DNA from: Ferirhizobium litorale | GTDB taxonomy: Bacteria; Pseudomonadota; Alphaproteobacteria; Rhizobiales; Rhizobiaceae | NCBI GenBank assembly: GCA_030028905.1 | Contig: JALDYZ010000013.1 | Location: forward strand, 1-64,000 | Length of the DNA stretch: 64,000 nucleotides | Reading direction: 5' to 3' | Part shown: positions 1 to 6,985 of the stretch, piece after piece | How positions within the stretch are numbered: the stretch's first letter is position 1 | Layout: each line of letters begins with the position of its first letter | Made by a program: the position numbers and the translations under genes | The notes under the pieces: generated by a model | The model's database searches: none | The model's input: the letters and a program-made list of their open reading frames with translations, nothing else | Told to the model about the DNA's origin: nothing

Positions 1-219
1 GCATCGCCGCGACCGTCATCTTCTGGCTCTGATCAATGAGTCCTGAGCCTAGGCTGTTTGCCAATGAAAACAGCCACATGGCAACTCTCATCGCGCCCCC
101 CATAGATACTACGTATCTAAACCCGCCGCCGCTTATAGGCGGGCGGGGGGTCCAATACGCAGTACCGGCGAGCCAGCCAATCCTTCCCAGCAAATCCCCA
201 ATCTCAGGAGAGCTGAGCC
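1..219. other. Left edge, mostly non-coding; possible 3' end of an upstream gene
   Basis: Bases 3-32 read IAATVIFWL then a stop on the plus strand, which looks like the hydrophobic C-terminus of a membrane protein whose body lies outside the window; this is only suggestive. The rest contains a perfect 6-bp inverted repeat (AGATAC-tac-GTATCT, 104-118) directly followed by a GC-rich hairpin (122-147), then the leader of the gene at 220. No convincing complete gene is seen here. Confidence 0.3.
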
Positions 220-570
220 ATGAGGGCGAAAGAGGCATTGATCGCATGGACACCGAGGCGGTGCCGCGATGAGCCGACGCGCGGCCAGATCCGCATCGGC
301 CAGATCGGCACCGGGGACGGCGATGCGGCGCATTGGTCTGATGCCTTCGCCTGTACCGGCGGCGCGGCCTACCTCGCCAGGCAGGGTTTCAACGAATACC
401 AGCTCTTGCAATGCATCATTTTCGATTTCGTCGATCTGGTCGCCTTCGATGGCATCCCGGCGAAAGCCGCGCATCGGGAATTTCTCAAGATCGACGAATA
501 CCGCCGCGCCGTCCTCGGATACGAGGCGGCCAAGGCATGGGAATGCCAGCAACAGGAGGATGAGCGATGA
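220..570 (+). CDS. Hypothetical phage-type protein
   Basis: This encodes 116 residues and I do not recognise the family. An AGGAGA-type ribosome-binding site stands about 10 bases before the ATG, inside a 5-bp hairpin (203-217). The N-terminus is basic; the second half is mixed hydrophobic and charged and ends in a strongly acidic, glutamine-rich tail (WECQQQEDER). The stop codon overlaps the next start as ATGA, so the two genes are translationally coupled. Its 3' end is nearly duplicated at 957-1001. Small coupled genes before a phage MT-A70 methylase are usual in early regions of alphaproteobacterial prophages, so a phage origin is inferred from context only. Confidence 0.55.
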   Translation: MRAKEALIAWTPRRCRDEPTRGQIRIGQIGTGDGDAAHWSDAFACTGGAAYLARQGFNEYQLLQCIIFDFVDLVAFDGIPAKAAHREFLKIDEYRRAVLGYEAAKAWECQQQEDER

Positions 571-878
571 GTACTTATGAAAACGTCGATTGGGAACTTG
601 ACGAGGAAGAAAAACAGCTACCGCAAAGCGGTGCGATGCCGGTCCAACCGAAGCGACCGCCGCCGCCTGAGTACAAAACCGAGGCTGATCTTATGGCAGC
701 GATCATTGATGCCGAGACAGCTGAGGAAGCAAGTCTTCGCGTCGGTCAGTTCTGCATCAGGATGTATCGGATTGACAGCCTTGCGCTGACAAAAGCGCGA
801 TGCCTGAACCGGGCGGAATACCACCGGCTGATGGCGCACTGGTATAGGCAACGGATGGAGGTGGTTTCGGGGAAATAG
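567..878 (+). CDS. Hypothetical phage-type protein
   Basis: This encodes 103 residues of unknown family. It starts in the ATGA overlap with the gene at 220 and uses a strong AGGAGGATGAGCG ribosome-binding region. The N-terminal 20 residues are very acidic (WELDEEEK), followed by a proline-rich linker (KRPPPPE). The C-terminal half looks helical and basic (YHRLMAHWYRQRMEVV), as in a small nucleic-acid-binding or regulatory phage protein. It precedes the methyltransferase gene in the same direction. The function is not assigned. Confidence 0.55.
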   Translation: MSTYENVDWELDEEEKQLPQSGAMPVQPKRPPPPEYKTEADLMAAIIDAETAEEASLRVGQFCIRMYRIDSLALTKARCLNRAEYHRLMAHWYRQRMEVVSGK

Positions 879-956
879 CCATATGGCCGCATCCCGGCAA
901 GGAAACGATCCAGCCGCGCCAACGATCGATGCGGCTGGGATCATTTTGGTCGAATG

Positions 957-1001
957 GCGGCAAAGGAATGGGAATGCCAGCAACAGGAGGACGAGCGATG
1001 A
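957..1001 (+). repeat. 45-bp near-duplicate of 526-570 carrying a gene end and RBS
   Basis: Bases 957-1001 match 526-570 at 42 of 45 positions. Both encode the same C-terminal peptide (WECQQQEDER, then TGA) and both supply the AGGAGG ribosome-binding site for the next gene, whose ATG overlaps that stop. In the second copy the reading frame opens only at 954, giving a 15-codon stub. It is probably a leftover from duplication of the 220-570 gene or from replacement of the intervening genes by recombination. Confidence 0.6.
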
Positions 1002-2080
1002 ACGAGCAGCGACGAAACGCCGAGGGCATGGCGATGAGCGGGAGCGCGGATCTCGTCGCCATTTCCCGCGAGCTGGCCAATGCCAGCGATCCGTTCCAGG
1101 TACGTGACCTTGAAGCGAAGATCGACGGCATCGAAACCTACATGAAGCGATCAGGCTTGTGGACGATCGAGGAAATCCGGCCCGTGGTCGAAACCAGAAT
1201 CCGCGCCCGGCACAAGCTGGGCGGATTCTTGCGGGCGGTCGAGCGGGGAAAGCCCTTCCCCGGCTCATCCACATTAAGCGGCTTAACACGGTTCAAGGAT
1301 TTTATTGCCAAGCTTAACTTGACGCCGCCGGTCGCCCTTGAGGCGCAGCGGCTTTCGACCTTGCCGGAAGAGGAACGGGAGCAAGCCTTTGCGGAATTGC
1401 GGGCCCGCGATCCCAACGCCTTGCCCAGCTTGGGCGCGCTGATCGTCTTGGCCCGGCCTTACTGGTATCAGGAAAGCCGCAAGGCGCGGCATGAAGGCAC
1501 TGCGGCCAAAGCCAACGGCCAAGCCGCCGAATCCCCTCTTGGGCCTTTCCCGCTGATCTATGCCGACCCCCCTTGGAAATTCGAAATCTACAGCGACAAG
1601 GGCCTTGAGCGGACCCCGGACCAGCACTACCCGACCCTGAGCGATGCCGAGATCATGGATTTCCATGTCGGCGAGAAGCTTGTTTCCGAAATCGCCCACA
1701 GGGACGCCGCGCTTCTGCTGTGGTGTACCTCAAGCAATCTTGAGCGCGCGGTCGGAATCCTGGGAGCATGGGGGTTAACGTTCAAAACAAGCGCCGTCTG
1801 GGTCAAGGACAAGACCGGCCTCGGTCTGGTGTTCCGAAACCAGCATGAGCTTCTGCTTTACGGGACGCGCGGCGCGATGCCCGGCCCGCAATATCAGCCG
1901 CCTTCCGTTTTCAGCTATCCGCGCGGGGCGCACAGCGCCAAGCCGCCGGAAATCCGCGCAGAGATTGAACGCATGTATCCAGATTTCGACCGCTCGGCGC
2001 GCATCGAGCTTTTTGCGCGCGGCGATATCGAGGGGTGGACCACCTATGGATTCGAAACCGACGATAAGGCTTGCGCCTGA
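998..2080 (+). CDS. MT-A70 family adenine methyltransferase (phage-type)
   Basis: This encodes 360 residues, predicted to transfer a methyl group from SAM to N6 of adenine. The catalytic motif DPPW lies at about residues 190-193 (LIYADPPWKFE). It is followed by family blocks including HYPTLSD, LLLWCTSS and FKTSAVWVKDKTGLG, and the end motif ELFARG. The first 180 residues form a helical extension common in phage versions. I chose ATG 998 over an upstream in-frame ATG at 929 because AGGAGGACGAGCG precedes it and the usual gene-end overlap is present. No endonuclease partner is adjacent, so it looks like a solitary phage methylase used in protection or regulation. Whether the substrate is DNA is inferred. 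Confidence 0.85.
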   Translation: MNEQRRNAEGMAMSGSADLVAISRELANASDPFQVRDLEAKIDGIETYMKRSGLWTIEEIRPVVETRIRARHKLGGFLRAVERGKPFPGSSTLSGLTRFKDFIAKLNLTPPVALEAQRLSTLPEEEREQAFAELRARDPNALPSLGALIVLARPYWYQESRKARHEGTAAKANGQAAESPLGPFPLIYADPPWKFEIYSDKGLERTPDQHYPTLSDAEIMDFHVGEKLVSEIAHRDAALLLWCTSSNLERAVGILGAWGLTFKTSAVWVKDKTGLGLVFRNQHELLLYGTRGAMPGPQYQPPSVFSYPRGAHSAKPPEIRAEIERMYPDFDRSARIELFARGDIEGWTTYGFETDDKACA

Positions 2081-2197
2081 TCTGATAGCGCCAGCGCCAA
2101 GCGGCGGCTTGCCGACGAATACGATGTGGCGCAAGAGCGGCACGAGATCGCAAGCAACAGCGGCAATCGCGGAAACCAGCACGCCAGTATTCCTTAG
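2046..2197 (+). pseudogene. Frameshifted remnant of a small phage gene
   Basis: An ATG at 2046 overlaps the methylase end and opens MDSKPTIRLAPDLIAPA. From about 2096 a different frame continues with AKRRLADEYDVAQERHEIAS and ends at TAG 2195-2197. From memory of the family, small prophage proteins encoded just after MT-A70 genes contain a similar RRLADEYDAAQERGE block, so the two parts were probably joined before a one-base loss near 2095, and the C-terminus is cut short. From 2198 to 2430 a frame stays open but has no credible start codon or ribosome-binding site, and I see no gene there. Confidence 0.4.
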
Positions 2198-2430
2198 CTG
2201 TCGTCGACACTTCCGGCAGAAGGCTCGATCCCTGCCTCACTGGAAACGTGCAAACCGCTCTCTGAGGTCGAGTTGATCAAGGGCCTAAACCCGCCATGCT
2301 CGACAAGCGATCGAAAAAGCTTCGCAGCGCGACTAGGCTTGGTTGCCTTCTTGCCCTATGTCTGCGCCGATGAGGCAGGTAAGCGTCGTTCCAGCGTGAT
2401 CATGCTACCTTCGCCTCAAAGGAGCCACCC

Positions 2431-2928
2431 ATGAAGACCGTGTATACAATTGGCTATGAGGGAACGGATATCGACCGCTTCGTGAAGACGCTCGAGGCAG
2501 TCGGCGTCGAGGCTATAGCCGACGTTCGCGCCGTTCCATTGTCACGAAAAAAGGGCTTTTCGAAAAACGTCCTGCGCGAACGTCTTCAAGGTGCCGGCAT
2601 CAGCTATATCCCAATGCAGGAACTAGGCGACCCGAAACCGGGGCGAGAGGCTGCCAAGGCTGGAGAGTACGACCGCTTCAGGACAATCTACTCGGAGCAC
2701 ATCGATCAGCCAGACGTCGCCTCGGTGGTCGAGAAGCTTGCCGCCGATGCTGAGGACATGGTTGTCTGCCTGCTCTGCTTCGAGCGCGATCCGAAGACCT
2801 GCCATCGTTTCATCGTTGGGGAGCGGATGGCGGCGTTCGGTTACGAGATGATGCATCTCTATGGGGATGATCCGGCGCGCTACGTCCGCAACCAGGATCG
2901 GCTGCCTAAGCGAGCTGCGGCTGGCTAG
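2431..2928 (+). CDS. DUF488 family protein
   Basis: This encodes 165 residues and is a recognisable DUF488 member. It starts with the family signature TIGYEG, followed by IADVRAVPLSRKKGFS, ISYIPMQELGDP, and a C-terminal cysteine/histidine block (CLLCFERDPKTCHR). The biochemical role is not established. The family is often seen in mobile or stress-related loci, and the conserved Arg, Cys and His residues suggest an enzymatic or nucleic-acid-related role (inference). AAAGGAG precedes the ATG. The stop overlaps the stop of the opposing gene in a shared CTAG, a tight convergent pairing that suggests a two-gene cassette carried as cargo in the prophage. Confidence 0.85.
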   Translation: MKTVYTIGYEGTDIDRFVKTLEAVGVEAIADVRAVPLSRKKGFSKNVLRERLQGAGISYIPMQELGDPKPGREAAKAGEYDRFRTIYSEHIDQPDVASVVEKLAADAEDMVVCLLCFERDPKTCHRFIVGERMAAFGYEMMHLYGDDPARYVRNQDRLPKRAAAG

Positions 2929-3734
2929 AAAAGCTCTGCCTGCTTCTGGTACGGCGGGTAGATCAGGCTGATGATCAACCACTGTGTCTGGAAGCGGTGT
3001 TGGTTGCCCATGAGCAACATGAGGTCTTTCGCCGGTAGCGTTTCCTCAAGTTGCTGCCGGAATGGCCCCTCCCAATCCGCGCGATATCTCTGCTGGCATT
3101 TCAAAAATAGCGCTCCAACTTCCCAATCGACGAGCTTGTGCCGGAATTCCTTGCGGCTTGGACCACTGCCGCATTCGTAGCGATAATAGAAATCAAACGG
3201 CAGCTTCTGGAGTTGCCGGATCGCCGGCTTATCTTTCGCGTCGAACAAACCGCCCTGCGCTTGTTCCTGCTCAAGCTTCGCCAGCTCATATTCTGTCCAA
3301 TCGGGATCGGCGACGGGAACGATATCGAGCCCAAGAATTCGTCCGGGTTTCAACAATGCAAGCGACGTCTGGTTAGCCTGCTGCTCAGCTTCGATAGCGT
3401 CAAAATGGTCCACCAGCCGGATCTTGGTTATCAGGCGACGGCGCTCCGCCCATTCCTTCTCCGGAAGGATGACGTCGCCGCTCTTGATGGTATCGACCTT
3501 TATAGTGAGACTCTCTGGCCGATGGTCTTTGCGCGCCTTCGCGACCTTTGCCTCGATCCATTGCCACTTCTTGAACTGTTGATCTTTTGTGATGAGGCGA
3601 AACGGTACCGGGAACAGCCTGACCAGTTTTCCGCTCTCGTCCATCCCGGCGACGCAGGAGGTCTCTGTGTACTTGCCGCTGGGCGATGGATAGGTCTTGC
3701 AAAGGATAAGTATGCGCGCGTCAAATACAGCCAT
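2925..3734 (-). CDS. Conserved protein of unknown function, partner of the DUF488 gene
   Basis: This encodes 269 residues; I know no assigned function. The N-terminus reads ILILCKTYPSPSGKY followed by TSCVAGM and LVRLFPVPFRLI, a pattern reminiscent of OB-fold-like families that begin with a 'cysteine-VAG ... R..PV' block (tentative). The C-terminal part has conserved-looking blocks LPFDFYYRYEC, HKLVDWEVGALFLKC, PAKDLMLLMG and QWLIISLIYPP. There is no signal peptide or membrane segment. It is soluble, mixed alpha/beta in composition, and convergent with DUF488. A role in nucleic-acid or nucleotide handling during phage conflict would fit the location but is speculation. Confidence 0.75.
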   Translation of the reverse strand: MAVFDARILILCKTYPSPSGKYTETSCVAGMDESGKLVRLFPVPFRLITKDQQFKKWQWIEAKVAKARKDHRPESLTIKVDTIKSGDVILPEKEWAERRRLITKIRLVDHFDAIEAEQQANQTSLALLKPGRILGLDIVPVADPDWTEYELAKLEQEQAQGGLFDAKDKPAIRQLQKLPFDFYYRYECGSGPSRKEFRHKLVDWEVGALFLKCQQRYRADWEGPFRQQLEETLPAKDLMLLMGNQHRFQTQWLIISLIYPPYQKQAELF

Positions 3735-4157
3735 TGTTGTTCCCGCCGAACGTGATGTCGTCCGGATCCGCGTATCATTGGGGTGATTTGATTCGCTAAC
3801 TCTGTTAAGGCGAGAGGACGATTCTCACTACCCGCTATGGGCGTATTCCCCAGCTTCACGGCCCCGGGGACGGGGGCCGGGGGGATGGAGCGGGACCGGC
3901 GCAAAACCGCCCTAGCGCGCTGGCCAGTACAACGCAAATTTCCGGGAAATGAAAAACCGGGGGCGCATTGCCTGAGAGGCAAAAGGAGCGCCGACAACCG
4001 CCGGGGAGATCGGGGCGACCGGCGATCATCGCCCGCCGATCAAATGCGGTATCCCGATACCTCAAGCGGTGCTAATATATCCCCAGCCGTGAAACATGCT
4101 GCCCGGCCAGCGAGAGCGCATCCCGCCTCCGCTGGTCCCCGGCCCGGAGGATTTTTT
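3735..4157. other. Intergenic leader before the capsid gene, rich in inverted repeats
   Basis: No protein gene is supported in these 423 bases. They must contain the promoter of the minus-strand gene at 3734 and that of the capsid gene. Visible structure includes a GGCCCCGGGG/GGGGGCC hairpin near 3860-3885, a perfect TTGCCT-gag-AGGCAA repeat at 3968-3982, and a GGTAT-cccg-ATACC repeat near 4050-4065. An open plus-strand frame extends upstream of the capsid start to 3837, but its composition and the well-placed ribosome-binding site at 4147 argue against using it. Confidence 0.4.
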
Positions 4158-5309
4158 ATGGATGCTTTCCAGCTTGAGCGCGTCCGCTCCGATCTTTCCG
4201 ATTGCAAGGGCATGCTGATAGGGCTTGCAAGGCGGCGCGGCGAAAAGGCCGGGCCGGGCCCGCAAACGACCCTGACAAGAGCATGCGTCGTCAGTCTCGT
4301 CGCCCAGATCCGCAAGGGCGGGATCGAGGATATCGCGCCCCGGCTCTATCGCGATCCCGGCGATATCGTCGAGGCGGCGCTTGCCCCCGGCGCATGGCTC
4401 AGCCGGGCGGTCACAAGCCCGGCGATGACGACGGTATCGGGCTGGGCCGCCGAGCTGGTCGATGGATCGGCGATCTATAGCGGCTTGCTGGCATCGCTTG
4501 CGCCGCGATCCGCCTATGCCCGGCTATCGGCGCGCGGCATCCGCGCAAGCCTCGGATCAGCCGCCGCGCTGCGCCTGCCCTTCCGCGCCGATACCGGCGA
4601 TCCGCCATCCCCGTTCGTCGGCGAGGGCCAGCCCAGCGCGGTCCGCCAACTTGATTTTGCCGCCGGGCCGCAGCTCGTCCCGAAAAAAGCGTCGGTGATT
4701 TCCCATTTCACCGCCGAGATCGCCCGGTACTCGACGCCATCCATCGAGGCGGTCGTCGGCGCGGCGCTCAGGGAGGATATCGGGGCGTACATGGACGGCC
4801 TCCTGCTATCCGATACCGCCGCATCGGATATCGAGCCAGCGGGCCTTCTGGCCGGGGTAACGGCGCTGACGCCATCGACGGCGACGGCCAAGGGGGAGGC
4901 ATGCGCGGCGGATCTGAGCGCGCTTGCGGCGGCTTTCGATCCGGGCGCGGCGGATCTGGCTTTCATCATGCCATCGGCTCAGGCGGTATCCGCCGGGCTG
5001 CTTTGCCCCGGCGCATCGGCGCTTTCGATCATCGAGAGCGACAGCCTTGCGGCGGGGACGATCATTGCGATCGATGCATCCGATTTCGCCAGCTCGACGG
5101 GCGATACGCCGATCCTCGATACGCTCGACGATGCGACCCTTGTTTCGCGCTCCGATCCCGCCCCGGTCGTCGATGAGGCGGGCGCGGTTGCCGCCCCGAC
5201 GACCAGCCTTTGGCAGCAGGATCTTGTCGCCATCCGGGTGATCGAGTTCGTCGGCTGGACGATGCGGCGACCGGGCCGCGTCGCTTTCATGGAGGGAGTA
5301 TCATGGTAG
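4158..5309 (+). CDS. Phage major capsid protein (HK97-like)
   Basis: This encodes 383 residues. The ATG at 4158 is preceded by CCGGAGG with 7-base spacing. The C-terminus (TTSLWQQDLVAIRVIEFVGW, then RRPGRVAFMEG) is typical of HK97-fold major capsid proteins, in which a conserved core segment near 'SLWQ.d.vairv' is followed by a short tail. The middle contains long Ala/Ser/Asp-rich stretches. No portal, terminase or prohead protease gene is visible in the window, so either the other head genes lie to the left or the element borrows them. A small gene overlaps its 3' end by 7 bases. Confidence 0.75.
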   Translation: MDAFQLERVRSDLSDCKGMLIGLARRRGEKAGPGPQTTLTRACVVSLVAQIRKGGIEDIAPRLYRDPGDIVEAALAPGAWLSRAVTSPAMTTVSGWAAELVDGSAIYSGLLASLAPRSAYARLSARGIRASLGSAAALRLPFRADTGDPPSPFVGEGQPSAVRQLDFAAGPQLVPKKASVISHFTAEIARYSTPSIEAVVGAALREDIGAYMDGLLLSDTAASDIEPAGLLAGVTALTPSTATAKGEACAADLSALAAAFDPGAADLAFIMPSAQAVSAGLLCPGASALSIIESDSLAAGTIIAIDASDFASSTGDTPILDTLDDATLVSRSDPAPVVDEAGAVAAPTTSLWQQDLVAIRVIEFVGWTMRRPGRVAFMEGVSW

Positions 5310-5506
5310 AGCGGACAATCCGGACCTTGCCGCCCGAGATCGAGGCCATCGATATTTCCGGCCAGCCGACCGGCAAGCTTCTCGCCCTGCTGGCCTTGCG
5401 CTTGCAGGAAATGGCCGAGGGGATGGCTTTCGTGACCGACCTGAGTTGCGAACTCGACATTGCGGCGGACGGGCGGGCCTCGCTCCGCTTCCGCGCCTTT
5501 CGATAG
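5303..5506 (+). CDS. Small phage protein coupled to the capsid gene
   Basis: This encodes 67 residues of unknown family. It begins within the last codons of the capsid gene (ATGGTAG overlap) behind a GGAGGGA ribosome-binding site. The sequence has a helical middle (LLALLALRLQEMAEGM) and a beta-like C-terminal half (TDLSCELDIAADGRASLRFR). Its end resembles that of the next small protein (CDIETRTNGTAKLVFR), suggesting a pair of paralogues. From position it could be a head-associated or decoration protein, which is not shown by the sequence. Confidence 0.6.
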   Translation: MVERTIRTLPPEIEAIDISGQPTGKLLALLALRLQEMAEGMAFVTDLSCELDIAADGRASLRFRAFR

Positions 5507-5515
5507 GAGGGGATC

Positions 5516-5734
5516 ATGGCCCAATATCTTCGCTCGCTGGAAAGCCCGCCGGTAAGGCTTGCCGACAACCGCGCCGCCGATTTCGAAAGCCAAACCGGCC
5601 TTCGCGGCGTCATCGAACAGCTTGGCCGGATCGCCGCGACGATCGATCAGGTATCGAGCGTCAATTGCGATATCGAAACCAGGACGAACGGAACGGCAAA
5701 GCTGGTTTTCCGCACCTTCGGCAAATTTACCTGA
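5516..5734 (+). CDS. Small phage protein, paralogue of the preceding gene
   Basis: This encodes 72 residues. It follows the 67-residue gene by 9 bases and has an AGGAGGGG ribosome-binding site. The C-terminal 25 residues (SSVNCDIETRTNGTAKLVFR) can be aligned by eye with the end of the preceding protein, with the same pattern of a cysteine, alternating acidic and hydrophobic residues, a glycine, and a final basic strand. The N-terminus contains a short helical region (VIEQLGRIAATIDQV). Family and function are unknown. It closes the capsid module and is followed by a strong hairpin. Confidence 0.6.
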   Translation: MAQYLRSLESPPVRLADNRAADFESQTGLRGVIEQLGRIAATIDQVSSVNCDIETRTNGTAKLVFRTFGKFT

Positions 5735-5789
5735 GCGGCGCGGCGCGCGAGATCCTTCCTCAACGTCAGCGCCGCATTGCCCAGCATGG

Positions 5790-5823
5790 ATGGCCGCCTC
5801 CCCGAGTCAGGGGGTGCGGCCAT
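5790..5823 (+). terminator. Strong hairpin closing the capsid module
   Basis: ATGGCCGC and TCCCC pair with GGGGG and GCGGCCAT around a short loop. There is no long T-run, only TTCCCCC, so termination may be partial or factor-assisted. It sits 56 bases after the last capsid-module gene. Confidence 0.55.
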
Positions 5824-5961
5824 TTCCCCCATATCCGCCCGCCAGCGCGATTTCGCTCCCGGCCATGCTACGGGAGCGAGAGCTCGCTGTTAGTGCATGC
5901 ACTGATTGCAACTGGTTACAACCTATGCAAAATGCAGCCAGGGGTCGCGCAAGGGGACGGG

Positions 5962-6378
5962 ATGAGATACTACATAGACGTTTGGGCGAGGAGCTTTCAG
6001 CTAGCGGGGAGACTTGGGCGAAAGGGCTATTGGGTCGCGTTCCTTTGGCATATGGGAGCCGTTGCGGTATTGACAATACTCGACTTCGCTCTCGGCTTGT
6101 TTCCTGTCAGCCCCAGTTTCCCGCTTGGGCTTCTTGCGATCCTCTACCTTGTCGCGGCAACGCCTGCCAATTGGACATCAACCGCTAGGCGTTTGCACGA
6201 TGCCAATTTTCGTGGCTGGTGGGTATTGCTATGCTTGATTCCTTACATCGGAACGCCAATCGTTATCGTTCTGTGCTGCCTGAAATCGTCACCCGGCGGA
6301 ACAAGGTTCGACCGCGAGGAATTCACAGCTGGACCGCAATATGCCGTCCTTAAGAACGGCCGCTTAGAACAGTGCTGA
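5962..6378 (+). CDS. DUF805 family membrane protein
   Basis: This encodes 138 residues with four hydrophobic segments (roughly residues 28-50, 56-75, 95-115). It carries DUF805 hallmarks: an N-terminal FQLAGRLGRKGYW region, the central ARRLHDANFRGWW block, and a following LIPYIG membrane segment. DUF805 proteins are small inner-membrane proteins of unknown role and are often found near mobile elements. ATG 5962 is chosen for the GGGGACGGG ribosome-binding site. The lower GC compared with the capsid gene suggests it is a separate cargo gene. Confidence 0.75.
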   Translation: MRYYIDVWARSFQLAGRLGRKGYWVAFLWHMGAVAVLTILDFALGLFPVSPSFPLGLLAILYLVAATPANWTSTARRLHDANFRGWWVLLCLIPYIGTPIVIVLCCLKSSPGGTRFDREEFTAGPQYAVLKNGRLEQC

Positions 6379-6527
6379 ACCTTCCACGAGCGCGCAGCAG
6401 GCGAGACCGCGTTGCTCTTACTGATCCGGTCGTTCAGTTCTGGATCGAACCAGAGTGCGGGCCGTGAGCAGCCGTCGGGCGGTGTCCGGATTGCGCCAAC
6501 ACGGGACGTTAACACTTTCCAGCAAGG

Positions 6528-6884
6528 ATGCCTGCGACTTGCACGCCCACTGTGGATTTCATCGGGGATAAGCCGCGCGCCATGTCAGACGGCAACGCAA
6601 TGGGAAGACTGGCCGAGAGAGGCCCAGTTCTCGTCGAGATAGCCCTGCTTATGGGGATCGTTCCCCATGCCCTGATGGTGTTGGGAATCAGAGGTTTCAC
6701 GATTGGGCTGATCTTTTTTCTGCTCAACTTGGCACTTTGCGCAATGGGGCTGGCGGCAGGGATGTTTCGTGTATTCTGGTTGTGTTGGGGTCTCGCGTCT
6801 GTCGCCTTCTTCATTCTCTTCGGAATGACAACGCCGATCGGAATGGTGCTGGTTCTACCTCGGCTTACATCGCATTGGCTTTGA
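6528..6884 (+). CDS. Small hydrophobic membrane protein, unknown family
   Basis: This encodes 118 residues if it starts at 6528. An internal ATG at 6582 would give a 100-residue protein and cannot be excluded, because neither site has a strong ribosome-binding site. Three hydrophobic stretches are visible (VLVEIALLMGIVPHALMVLG; TIGLIFFLLNLALCAMGLAA; FWLCWGLASVAFFILFGM), giving a three-helix inner-membrane protein. I do not recognise the family. It lies between two other accessory genes in the same direction. Confidence 0.45.
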   Translation: MPATCTPTVDFIGDKPRAMSDGNAMGRLAERGPVLVEIALLMGIVPHALMVLGIRGFTIGLIFFLLNLALCAMGLAAGMFRVFWLCWGLASVAFFILFGMTTPIGMVLVLPRLTSHWL

Positions 6885-6985
6885 TTCGAGATCGTATGCT
6901 TCGACCACTTCGCGCCACAACCGGTCATTGACATGGTTGTGTTGCGTCCTAACGTGCACCTATATGCTTAACCGGAGAGTTGCAC

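Noticed and set aside
36-272. Possible 78-residue gene at the left edge
   Set aside because: It runs through the palindromes and the ribosome-binding site of the next gene and has no recognisable features.
883-1107. Possible 74-residue gene before the methylase
   Set aside because: No ribosome-binding site, basic random composition, and its second half overlaps the methylase in another frame. At most its first 25 codons plus the 957-1001 repeat could be a frameshifted relic.
3837-4157. N-terminal extension of the capsid gene
   Set aside because: The translation is low-complexity Arg/Gly/Pro and a good ribosome-binding site sits before ATG 4158.
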